This document shows, piece by piece, positions 45,152-52,646 of a DNA stretch of 64,000 nt. Numbering within the stretch: the first letter of the stretch is position 1; each line of letters opens with the position of its first letter. Origin of the DNA: CBDBDZ01 sp965204215 (GTDB taxonomy: Bacteria > Pseudomonadota > Gammaproteobacteria > Pseudomonadales > GM7GCV1); NCBI GenBank assembly GCA_965204215.1, contig CBDBDZ010000014.1:1240001-1304000 (forward strand). Direction: 5' to 3'. A program made the position numbers and the translations under genes. The notes beneath the pieces are model-generated. The model ran no database searches and was not told the origin of the DNA. It saw nothing but the letters and a program-made list of their open reading frames with translations.

Positions 45152-45201
45152 ATAAATGTCAGCTATATTTTGTAACTGTTTAATTCCACAGAGGTTCGTT
45201 T

Positions 45202-45747
45202 TTGGAACAATATAGAGGTACTACCATTGTTTCTGTTCGTAGAAACGGCGAGGTAGCATTGGGCGGTGACGGTCAAGTGACTTTAGGCAACACCATTATG
45301 AAAGGTAACGCCAAAAAAGTTAGGCGCCTATATAACGACAGCGTTTTGGCTGGCTTTGCAGGAGGTACTGCCGATGCATTCACTCTGTTTGAGCGCTTTG
45401 AGCGCAAATTGGAACAGCACCATGGACAATTAACCCGCGCAGCTGTTGAACTGGCTAAAGATTGGCGTACCGATAAAATGCTGAGACGACTTGAGGCCTT
45501 GCTTGCAGTGGCTGATAAAGATGCATCTTTGATTATTACGGGCAACGGTGATGTCATTCAGCCAGAGGATGATTTAATTGCCATAGGCTCTGGCGGTGCT
45601 TTTGCACAATCTGCAGCTATTGCCTTGCTGAAACACTCCAAATTATCTGCTTTGGGCATTGTTGAAGAAGCTTTGGAAGTGGCAGGTAAAATCTGTATCT
45701 ATACCAATCACAATACCACCATAGAAACTCTTTCTGCAACCGAATAA
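45202..45747 (+). CDS. hslV: ATP-dependent protease subunit HslV
   Basis: Threonine protease subunit of the HslUV (ClpQY) complex, 181 residues. The catalytic Thr must be N-terminal after processing; here it is Thr7 in MEQYRGTTIVSV, preceded by a six-residue propeptide, as in some other gammaproteobacteria. The start is TTG at 45202 with GAGG 10-11 bp upstream; no ATG precedes the Thr codon in frame. NTIMKGNAKKVRRLYNDSV and GGTADAFTLFERFE are diagnostic. hslU follows after 3 bp. Confidence 0.96.
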   Translation: MEQYRGTTIVSVRRNGEVALGGDGQVTLGNTIMKGNAKKVRRLYNDSVLAGFAGGTADAFTLFERFERKLEQHHGQLTRAAVELAKDWRTDKMLRRLEALLAVADKDASLIITGNGDVIQPEDDLIAIGSGGAFAQSAAIALLKHSKLSALGIVEEALEVAGKICIYTNHNTTIETLSATE

Positions 45748-45750
45748 ATA

Positions 45751-47094
45751 ATGAATCTAGTTAATACTACCAATTACGATGGACAAATGACACCGCGTGA
45801 AATTGTTCATGAACTAGACCGTCATATTATCGGTCAAAAGCTGGCTAAACGTGCAGTGGCAGGAGCCCTTAGAAACCGTTGGCGGAGAATGCAAATTGAC
45901 GAGCCATTTCGCTCTGAAATTACTCCTAAGAATATTTTAATGATTGGACCAACGGGCGTGGGTAAAACGGAAATTGCCAGACGTTTGGCAAAGTTGGCTA
46001 ATGCACCATTTACCAAAGTTGAAGCTACTAAATTCACAGAAGTTGGTTATGTAGGCAAAGATGTCGAATCCATTATTCGAGACCTGGTTGAAATGTCGGT
46101 GAAAATGGTGCGGGAGCAAGCTATGGAACGTGTCAATTTTAATGCAGAAGAACAAGCAGAAGAGCGGATACTGGATATTTTACTGCCTGATGTGAATAAA
46201 GAAGTGAGCGATAAACGTAAAAAAACACGTCAGGTTTTCCGCAAAAAACTGCGGGAAGGCAATTTAAACGATAAAGTTATTGAATTAGACATACCAGCCC
46301 AACGTGTAGGGGTTGAGATTATGACTCCGCCTGGTATGGAAGAAATGGCAGGGCAGCTTCAATCCATTTTTAGCGATATGGGTAAAAAGAAAAAAGAATC
46401 TAAAAAATTACCTATTGGCAAAGCCTTTAAAATATTAGTGGAAGAAGAATCGTTTAAATTAATTGACGAAGACGATATCAAAACCAAAGCGCTGGAAATG
46501 GCAGAACAGACAGGAATCGTTTTTATTGATGAAGTTGATAAAATTGCAAGGCGTACTGATGTCAGTTCTGCCGATGTATCACGAGAAGGTGTGCAGCGCG
46601 ATTTACTACCGTTAATTGAAGGATGTAGTGTCAATACAAAATATGGGAGTGTCAAGACTGACCATATTTTATTCATTGCCTCAGGTGCTTTTCATTTTTC
46701 AAAACCTTCAGATTTAATACCAGAATTACAAGGTCGCTTACCCATAAGGGTAGAATTGCAAGCACTTTCCAGTGAAGATTTTGAACGTATTTTGGTAGAA
46801 CCTTATGCCTCAATAATAGAGCAATACAAAGCCATGTTACAAGTTGAAGGAGTGACACTGACCTTTGACAAAACAGCGGTGCGTCGAATTGCTGAGTTAG
46901 CCTATGAAGTGAATGAAATTATGGAGAATATAGGAGCAAGGCGTTTACATACCATGTTAGAGCGAATTGTTGACGATATCAGTTTTGATGCGCCTGACTT
47001 ATCGGATAAAACCATTAATATTGATAGTGATTACGTCGATAAAGCTTTATCTGATGTGGTCAGTGATCAAGATTTATCGCGCTACATTTTATAA
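45751..47094 (+). CDS. hslU: ATP-dependent protease ATPase subunit HslU
   Basis: A 447-residue AAA+ unfoldase that feeds substrates into HslV. Walker A is GPTGVGKTEIARR near 65 and Walker B VFIDEVDKIA near 257. The family-specific I-domain lies between (about 110-240). Arg finger and sensor residues are in the region from 330 on. It is immediately downstream of hslV and presumably co-transcribed as a heat-shock operon. Confidence 0.97.
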   Translation: MNLVNTTNYDGQMTPREIVHELDRHIIGQKLAKRAVAGALRNRWRRMQIDEPFRSEITPKNILMIGPTGVGKTEIARRLAKLANAPFTKVEATKFTEVGYVGKDVESIIRDLVEMSVKMVREQAMERVNFNAEEQAEERILDILLPDVNKEVSDKRKKTRQVFRKKLREGNLNDKVIELDIPAQRVGVEIMTPPGMEEMAGQLQSIFSDMGKKKKESKKLPIGKAFKILVEEESFKLIDEDDIKTKALEMAEQTGIVFIDEVDKIARRTDVSSADVSREGVQRDLLPLIEGCSVNTKYGSVKTDHILFIASGAFHFSKPSDLIPELQGRLPIRVELQALSSEDFERILVEPYASIIEQYKAMLQVEGVTLTFDKTAVRRIAELAYEVNEIMENIGARRLHTMLERIVDDISFDAPDLSDKTINIDSDYVDKALSDVVSDQDLSRYIL

Positions 47095-47102
47095 TTGATA
47101 GA

Positions 47103-47504
47103 ATGAGCCGCAGTGTCAAGCCTCCTCAAAGCATTGTATTGAAGTCTGGAGGCAATGCGCTGGAATGCAGCTTTGACACAGAAAAAGGTATAATAACTTG
47201 CCATTACAGTGCTGAATATTTACGAGTATTTACGCCCAGTGCCGAGGTTAGAGGGCATGGTGAAAATGATAATTATGATTACCCGGCAGGTAAGCGGCAC
47301 GTCGCTATTAAAGATATTCAGCGTTCAGGACACTATGCCATTAAAGTTGTCTTTGATGATGGACATGACAGCGGTATCTACACCTGGAGTTTTTTATGGG
47401 GACTCCATCAACAATTTGATTGCAACTGGCAGCGTTATCTCTCACAATTACAGCAACGCCGTGTCAGTAGGGATGCTGATGAGCAAGTTGTTCGCATCAT
47501 GTAA
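47103..47504 (+). CDS. DUF971 protein (gamma-butyrobetaine hydroxylase-like N-terminal domain)
   Basis: A 133-residue protein, 8 bp after hslU. The single domain (about 10-105) with EYLRVFTPSAEVRGHG and DIQRSGHYAIKVVFDDGHDSGIYTWSFLWGL is the DUF971 signature. This domain is found free and as the N-terminal part of gamma-butyrobetaine and trimethyllysine hydroxylases. It is commonly next to hslUV in proteobacteria. Function is not established; Fe-S or iron-related roles have been proposed for the family. Confidence 0.88.
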   Translation: MSRSVKPPQSIVLKSGGNALECSFDTEKGIITCHYSAEYLRVFTPSAEVRGHGENDNYDYPAGKRHVAIKDIQRSGHYAIKVVFDDGHDSGIYTWSFLWGLHQQFDCNWQRYLSQLQQRRVSRDADEQVVRIM

Positions 47505-47513
47505 TTATCTAAA

Positions 47514-47687
47514 CCCAGATTACGCATTAGAAACCTGCTACACCCAAAAATGACTTTAAAAACATCAGCTTGCTCGAAAAATAATGCTCGCCATAGCCCT
47601 GCTATATTTCCGCTTATTTTTCTTGCGCGAGCTACTGTTTTTCTTGCCATTTTTGCCTTCGCTACAATTTCTAATGCATAATCTGGG
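47514..47687 (+). repeat. Complete MITE-1 copy abutting hisF
   Basis: 174 bp from CCCAGATTACGC to GCATAATCTGGG, flanked by CTAAA (47509-47513) and TTAAA (47688-47692), a one-mismatch duplication. The hisF ATG is the next base after the right duplication. The 43-codon internal frame (47550-47681) is fully open here too. The element supplies the whole leader of hisF. Confidence 0.94.
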
Positions 47688-47692
47688 TTAAA

Positions 47693-48466
47693 ATGGCATT
47701 AGCAAAGCGCATTATCCCCTGTTTGGATATTGATAAAGGGCGAATTGTTAAAGGTGTTAATTTTCTTAATATCTATGATGCAGGTGATCCAGTAGAAGTA
47801 GCGGCCAGGTATAATCAGGCAGGCGCAGATGAAATAACTATTTTGGATATTACGGCAACTCACGAAGGTCGAGACACCATTTTTGAAACGGTGAAACGTA
47901 TTGCTGAAAATGTTTTTATTCCACTAACTGTTGGCGGAGGTGTACGTACTTTAGATGACATTCATCAATTACTGCGCTTTGGTGCAGATAAAGTCAGTAT
48001 TAATTCTGCGGCTATCGCCAATCCGGAATTTGTAAAGGAAGCCGCTTATAAATTTGGATCTCAATGCATTGTTATTGCCCTGGATGCTAAAGCCGTTGAC
48101 ACTGATAATTCCGATTGGGAATTATTCACCCACGGTGGACGCAGACCTACGGGTATAAAAGCCGTTGACTGGGCGAAAAAAATGGCGGCATTAGGTGCTG
48201 GTGAAATATTGTTAACCAGTATGGACAGAGACGGTACAAAATCAGGTTTTAATTTGCCTTTAACTCGTGCTGTTGCTGATGCGATCCGTATTCCTGTGGT
48301 TGCCTCTGGCGGTGTGGGTAATTTAAGTCACTTGGTCGATGGAATTATCATAGGTCATGCTGAAGCCGTTTTAGCAGCAAGTATTTTTCATTTTGGTGAA
48401 TATACTATTGCCGAAGCCAAAGGATTCATGCATAGTAATGGTATAGAAATTAGATGGTTAGAATGA
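47693..48466 (+). CDS. hisF: Imidazole glycerol phosphate synthase cyclase subunit
   Basis: A 257-residue TIM-barrel subunit that, with HisH, makes imidazole glycerol phosphate and AICAR in histidine synthesis. The catalytic Asp residues are in IPCLDID near 11 and the SMDRDGTKSGF stretch near 130. The phosphate-binding segments TVGGGVR and VASGGVGN are present. The gene is not next to other his genes here, and its start directly follows a MITE-1, so a hisF insertion or rearrangement is likely. The stop overlaps the next gene by 4 bp. Confidence 0.97.
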   Translation: MALAKRIIPCLDIDKGRIVKGVNFLNIYDAGDPVEVAARYNQAGADEITILDITATHEGRDTIFETVKRIAENVFIPLTVGGGVRTLDDIHQLLRFGADKVSINSAAIANPEFVKEAAYKFGSQCIVIALDAKAVDTDNSDWELFTHGGRRPTGIKAVDWAKKMAALGAGEILLTSMDRDGTKSGFNLPLTRAVADAIRIPVVASGGVGNLSHLVDGIIIGHAEAVLAASIFHFGEYTIAEAKGFMHSNGIEIRWLE

Positions 48467-48894
48467 ACAAATTACTACTATTGATTACACTTATTTATAC
48501 TGCATGGCTTGCACATGCTCAAGACAGTGCAACAAATAGTCAGGAATACTATTGGGAACAAATAGGTTCAACATACACCAAATGGATGAAAGCCTGGGTT
48601 AATAAAGATATAAACGAATATTTAAGTGCATACTCTCCCAATTTTGTGCCCGATGATGGGCGTGACCATGTTCAATGGCGAGAACATCGCTATAAACACC
48701 TGAAAAAACCTGGCAAAATAAAAATTGACGTAAAAAAATTGCGTATGACTTCCTTTATAGCGGATGAAATACTTATCACTTTTGAGCAAACCTATAAATC
48801 CAGAAGCTATACCGACACCGTGTTAAAACAAGTGATATTTGCCAAGTTAAAAGGAGAATGGAAAATAATCAGTGAAAAGCAATTGGATTTATAG
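48463..48894 (+). CDS. Secreted NTF2-like (SnoaL/DUF4440-like) protein
   Basis: A 143-residue protein with a signal peptide (MNKLLLLITLIYTAWLAHA) and an NTF2-like fold: WMKAWVNKDINEYLSAYSPNF, then WREHRYKHLKKPGKIKIDV and ILITFEQTYKSRSYTDTVLKQVIF. This is the type of domain found at the C-terminus of some L,D-transpeptidases and in periplasmic proteins. The ATG at 48463 (ATGA overlap with hisF) is preferred over 48454. Function unknown; no catalytic residues can be assigned. Confidence 0.72.
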   Translation: MNKLLLLITLIYTAWLAHAQDSATNSQEYYWEQIGSTYTKWMKAWVNKDINEYLSAYSPNFVPDDGRDHVQWREHRYKHLKKPGKIKIDVKKLRMTSFIADEILITFEQTYKSRSYTDTVLKQVIFAKLKGEWKIISEKQLDL

Positions 48895-48925
48895 TAATTA
48901 ATAAGAGTGTAATCTAAAAGGTTTT

Positions 48926-50086
48926 TCATGCCCAAAGCTGTTGGTAGAGTCCCATTATTTCAGTGATATCAGGCACTCTGGGATTATTGTCGGGAGAGCC
49001 TGAGTCTTTTGCCTGGACTGCCATGAGTTCAAGGTTGCTAAAATAAACCTCGCGTTCAATACCATATTTCTCTGGAGTGGGCACCTGCAACTCTATATTT
49101 AAGGCATGAAGCTCATCCAATAGTTTATGATTGGCTTTATCATTACTGTCTTGATAGCTGGAAACACCCATGGCTCTGGCACAATCAGCATAACGCTCGA
49201 TGGCGTGATCAATAGAATATTTAGTAACTGTTGGTAACAACATGGCATTTGATAGACCATGAGGCACATGAAAAAGTGCTCCAATGGGTCGGCTCATACC
49301 GTGAACCAAAGCTACGGAAGCATTAGAAAAAGCTATGCCTGCGAATGTTGCACCCAGCATCATTGCCTCGCGTGCTTGTCTATTGTTGCCATCATGAAAT
49401 GCCTTTCGTATATTGGGGGCAATTAAGCGCATGGCTGCCAATGCTTGTGCATCGGAAAAGGTATTAGCTTTCTTGCTAATATAAGCTTCAATAGCATGAG
49501 TTAAAGAGTCAATACCAGTATCGGCAGTGGTGCGAGGAGGTACGCTCAATGTTAGTTCGTAGTCAATTAATGCTGCACTTGGTATTAGTCTACTACCTAC
49601 GCACAACATTTTTTCGGTGCTTTGTTCATCAGTAATAACCATGACTCGTGTTGCTTCTGAACCAGTGCCGGCGGTGGTGGGAATGGCAATTAAAGGCAAG
49701 GTTGTTTGCGTAACAATAGCGGGTACTTTGTAGTCAGATACCTTGCCGCCATGTTTTGCCAGCAGGGAAATGGCTTTGGCGCTATCAATGGGACTGCCTC
49801 CACCCAAAGCAATGATTGAATCAAAATTCCCATTGCGTAACTGTTCAACGCCAGTTTCAACAGAGCTTACTGTCGGCTCGGGCACAGTGTCAGAGAAAAC
49901 GCTGGCAGTGATTTGTTTACGTTGTAGACAATGCGTTATTTTTTCGCAATAACCTAACTGTAGCATAAGTTTATCAGTCACAATAAAAGGTTTACTGCAA
50001 CCTATTTGTTGCAACACTTCTGCTACTTTTTCACTGCTACCTGCACCAATGTGCATGATAGAAGGGATATTAATTTGGTAAGACAT
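48926..50086 (-). CDS. Iron-containing alcohol dehydrogenase (group III)
   Basis: A 386-residue NAD(P)-dependent dehydrogenase. The nucleotide-binding GGGSPIDSAKAIS is near residue 97, IPTTAGTGSEATR near 138, and metal-binding His/Asp residues fall in DSLTHAIEAY and VHGMSRPIGALFHVPHG. Group III ADHs oxidise short alcohols such as propanediol, butanol or 4-hydroxybutyrate; the substrate is not evident. It starts 3 bp after the tadA stop, so the two are read together, although their roles differ. Confidence 0.9.
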   Translation of the reverse strand: MSYQINIPSIMHIGAGSSEKVAEVLQQIGCSKPFIVTDKLMLQLGYCEKITHCLQRKQITASVFSDTVPEPTVSSVETGVEQLRNGNFDSIIALGGGSPIDSAKAISLLAKHGGKVSDYKVPAIVTQTTLPLIAIPTTAGTGSEATRVMVITDEQSTEKMLCVGSRLIPSAALIDYELTLSVPPRTTADTGIDSLTHAIEAYISKKANTFSDAQALAAMRLIAPNIRKAFHDGNNRQAREAMMLGATFAGIAFSNASVALVHGMSRPIGALFHVPHGLSNAMLLPTVTKYSIDHAIERYADCARAMGVSSYQDSNDKANHKLLDELHALNIELQVPTPEKYGIEREVYFSNLELMAVQAKDSGSPDNNPRVPDITEIMGLYQQLWA

Positions 50087-50089
50087 GGG

Positions 50090-50572
50090 TCAACGCTTAT
50101 TTTTAAAAAATTTTTGCATAATGGTTGAACATTCCTTTTCAAGGATGCCACCACGATATTCAATGTGATGGTTGCCGTAATTCTCAAATAATTGCAAATG
50201 GCTGCAAACAGCTCCAGTGCGAGGTTCTTTAGCACCAAAAATAACACTTTTGACTCGGGCATGGATTAAAGCACCTGCACACATGGCGCAGGGTTCTACA
50301 GTTACATACAATCGTGTATTGGGAAGCCTGTAATTTTGTAAAGAATTTGCAGCATTACGTAGCGCGATGATTTCCGCATGAGAGCTAGGGTCATGGCTTG
50401 AAATGGGTTGGTTCCAACCTTCACCAAGAAGCATTTCGTTGTTGTCAATGATAACAGCACCAACAGGAACTTCGCCTAAGGCTTTAGCCTTTTGTGCTAG
50501 TTCCAGACAGTGTCGCATCCAGTACTCATGGTTAGAAATTGGCTTTTCTCCGTGTTCTGTCCTGTTTTGCAT
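50090..50572 (-). CDS. tadA: tRNA-specific adenosine deaminase
   Basis: A zinc-dependent deaminase that converts adenosine 34 to inosine in tRNA-Arg(ACG), essential in most bacteria. From the ATG at 50572 it has 160 residues. The active site is HAEIIALRNAAN (His and proton-shuttling Glu) and PCAMCAGAL (two Cys zinc ligands). The N-terminal YWMRHCLELAQKA and C-terminal LQLFENYGNHHIEYRGGILEKEC fit TadA. An upstream ATG at 50605 is possible but adds non-family residues. Confidence 0.95.
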   Translation of the reverse strand: MQNRTEHGEKPISNHEYWMRHCLELAQKAKALGEVPVGAVIIDNNEMLLGEGWNQPISSHDPSSHAEIIALRNAANSLQNYRLPNTRLYVTVEPCAMCAGALIHARVKSVIFGAKEPRTGAVCSHLQLFENYGNHHIEYRGGILEKECSTIMQKFFKNKR

Positions 50573-50660
50573 GAGGTAAAAGTGATTGCGAATAAAAAGT
50601 GCCAAGCGAGATAAAACCGCAAATAATTAGAGCGAAAGGGGATAAAAATTTGTTCATATA

Positions 50661-50685
50661 CTACAATAGCGCACTTTAATCTGGG
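50661..50685. repeat. Probable decayed right end of MITE-1
   Basis: CTACAAT followed by TTTAATCTGGG and TTTAA looks like the right end of MITE-1 with the middle of the tip changed. The match is short and the assignment tentative. It lies in the divergent gap between tadA and the sugar kinase gene; no other feature is seen in that gap. Confidence 0.4.
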
Positions 50686-50728
50686 TTTAAATAATATTCT
50701 CTTTGAACACCATTCTAACGCGTTTAAT

Positions 50729-51724
50729 ATGCCAAAACAACATTACAATATTTTAGGGATAGGCTCAGCATTGGTTGATACCGAAATCAAACTCAGCGAC
50801 AACGAACTTAATCAGCTAGCGATAGAAAAAGGATTGATGACATTGGTTGAACAAAGTGAGCAAACACAGATTTTAGACAAATTGCAACGCAGCCAGCAAC
50901 AACTTCATAAGTCTAGTGGCGGTTCAGCAGGTAACTCTATCTACGCCGCCAGTTTGTTTGGAAGTAGCTGTGGTTTTATCTGTAAAGTCGCCGATGATAC
51001 CAATGGGAATTTATATATCAATGACATGCAAAGTGCTGGTATCAATGTCAGTACACAACATTTTGATTCTGAATTAGTAACAGGTGAATGTCTTGTTATG
51101 GTAACAGAAGATGCTGAGCGAACCATGTGTACCTATTTAGGTGTTAGCGCTAACATTGACACTAATGATGTACCTGATAACTGGAGCGCAGATGTCGCTT
51201 ATATTGAAAGTTATCTTGCTACTTCTGAAAATGGTTGCAGAGCCGTCAATAAATTATGTCAGCAAATAAGAGAGCAGACAGGCAAAATAGCGCTGTCGTT
51301 GTCAGACCCAGGTATTGTCCAGTTTTTCAAACAACAAATTCACGATATGGTTAATGGTAAAGTGGATATTGTTTTTTGTAATAGTGAAGAGGCTGTTCAC
51401 TGGGCAGGAGTAGATGATGACGAAAAAATATTTACCTCGCTACTGGATTTTGCCAACTTGGTTGTGATGACTGATGGCAGCAAAGGTGCTTATATTCACG
51501 ATAGCAACAATTGCATTCATATTGAAGGTAATAAAGTCGATGTGATTGATACCAACGGAGCAGGTGATATGTTTGCAGGTGCTTTTTTGGCTGCTTATAT
51601 CGAAGGTCGGGATTTAGCGTTTGCTGGCCAATTCGCCTGTAAAGCCGCATCTGAAGTTGTGTGCGTGTTTGCATCCAGGCTGTCTTTAGAAGGTTATCAA
51701 GACATTCGCAAGGAGTTGGCATAA
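50729..51724 (+). CDS. PfkB-family sugar/nucleoside kinase (adenosine kinase-like)
   Basis: 331 residues of the ribokinase fold. The N-terminal ILGIGSALVDTEIKL and SSGGSAGNSIYAASLFG match signature 1, and the C-terminal VIDTNGAGDMFAGAFLAAY is the family signature 2 with the catalytic Asp. NSEEAVHWAG is typical of the adenosine kinase / 2-keto-3-deoxygluconate-type subgroup. It probably phosphorylates a nucleoside or sugar; exact substrate unknown. panC begins 1 bp after its stop. Confidence 0.88.
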   Translation: MPKQHYNILGIGSALVDTEIKLSDNELNQLAIEKGLMTLVEQSEQTQILDKLQRSQQQLHKSSGGSAGNSIYAASLFGSSCGFICKVADDTNGNLYINDMQSAGINVSTQHFDSELVTGECLVMVTEDAERTMCTYLGVSANIDTNDVPDNWSADVAYIESYLATSENGCRAVNKLCQQIREQTGKIALSLSDPGIVQFFKQQIHDMVNGKVDIVFCNSEEAVHWAGVDDDEKIFTSLLDFANLVVMTDGSKGAYIHDSNNCIHIEGNKVDVIDTNGAGDMFAGAFLAAYIEGRDLAFAGQFACKAASEVVCVFASRLSLEGYQDIRKELA

Positions 51725-51725
51725 A

Positions 51726-52613
51726 TTGGAAATTTTTCGAAAAATTCAAACGCTTCGGGAACACCTGAAACTCCATAGACAAGCGGGACAATCCATTGTG
51801 ATTGTACCAACGATGGGCAATTTGCATGAAGGGCATATACAATTAATTGATTTAGCGCATCAACACGGAGATATTGTTGTGTGTAGCATTTTTGTGAACC
51901 CTTTACAATTTGGTTTAAATGAAGATTGGGAACAATATCCGCGCACTTTTGAAAGCGACTGCGAAAAATTGACCCTGGTCAATTGCCATTATCTGTTTTT
52001 TCCCGAAGATAAAGAAATGTACCCTAATGGTCTTGCTGAGCAAACCAAAGTGATAAGTCCAACCATGACTGATATACTCTGCGGTGCCAGCAGACCAGGG
52101 CATTTTGAGGGTGTAACAACAGTAGTAACCAAACTTTTTCAAATTGTACAGCCCGACAGAGCAGTATTTGGGAAAAAAGACTATCAGCAGTTAGCAATTA
52201 TTCAACGGATGACAGAAGATTTATGCATGGATATAAAAATTATTGGTGCGCCGATTGCCCGCGAGACAGATAACCTGGCTTACAGCTCACGCAACACTTA
52301 TATTAAATCCTGCGAACGCCCCAAAGTCACTCAACTATACAGTAGTCTGAATTGGGTTAAAGATTGTATTCGTCGAGGCGAGAGAGATTACCTGCAATTG
52401 GAACTTAATGCTTGCAAGCAAATTGAAAATTGCGGATTTCGCTCTGACTATATCAGCATTCGTGAAGCCAATACCCTAAACAATGCAATGCATGACGATA
52501 CTCACCTGGTAATTTTGGGTGCTATGTACACTCAAAATGCTCGTTTAATTGATAATGTAACCATTAACTTAAACCCAGATTATGCATCAGAAACCTACTG
52601 TATCCAAAAATAA
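51726..52613 (+). CDS. panC: Pantothenate synthetase with MITE-encoded C-terminus
   Basis: It condenses pantoate and beta-alanine with ATP to give pantothenate. The HIGH-like ATP motif is in VPTMGNLHEGH near residue 27, KMSKS-like residues are in the EKYxS-equivalent stretch and FGKKDYQQLAIIQRM near 150. Start is TTG at 51726. The family ends at about RLIDNVTIN; here NPDYASETYCIQK and the stop are encoded by a MITE-1 left half inserted at the end of the gene (52574-52646). The catalytic core is intact, so activity is expected. parE starts within the same element. Confidence 0.94.
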   Translation: MEIFRKIQTLREHLKLHRQAGQSIVIVPTMGNLHEGHIQLIDLAHQHGDIVVCSIFVNPLQFGLNEDWEQYPRTFESDCEKLTLVNCHYLFFPEDKEMYPNGLAEQTKVISPTMTDILCGASRPGHFEGVTTVVTKLFQIVQPDRAVFGKKDYQQLAIIQRMTEDLCMDIKIIGAPIARETDNLAYSSRNTYIKSCERPKVTQLYSSLNWVKDCIRRGERDYLQLELNACKQIENCGFRSDYISIREANTLNNAMHDDTHLVILGAMYTQNARLIDNVTINLNPDYASETYCIQK

Positions 52614-52646
52614 TTTTAAAAACATCAGCTTGCTCGAAAAATAATG
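52574..52646 (+). repeat. MITE-1 left half spanning the panC stop and parE start
   Basis: It runs from CCCAGATTATGC (52574, with TTAAA before it) to GCTTGCTCGAAAAATAATG, where complete copies continue into the central hairpin. The stop codon of panC (52611-52613) and the ATG of parE (52644) both lie inside. The right half is absent, so a deletion joined the half element directly to the parE coding sequence. Confidence 0.88.
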
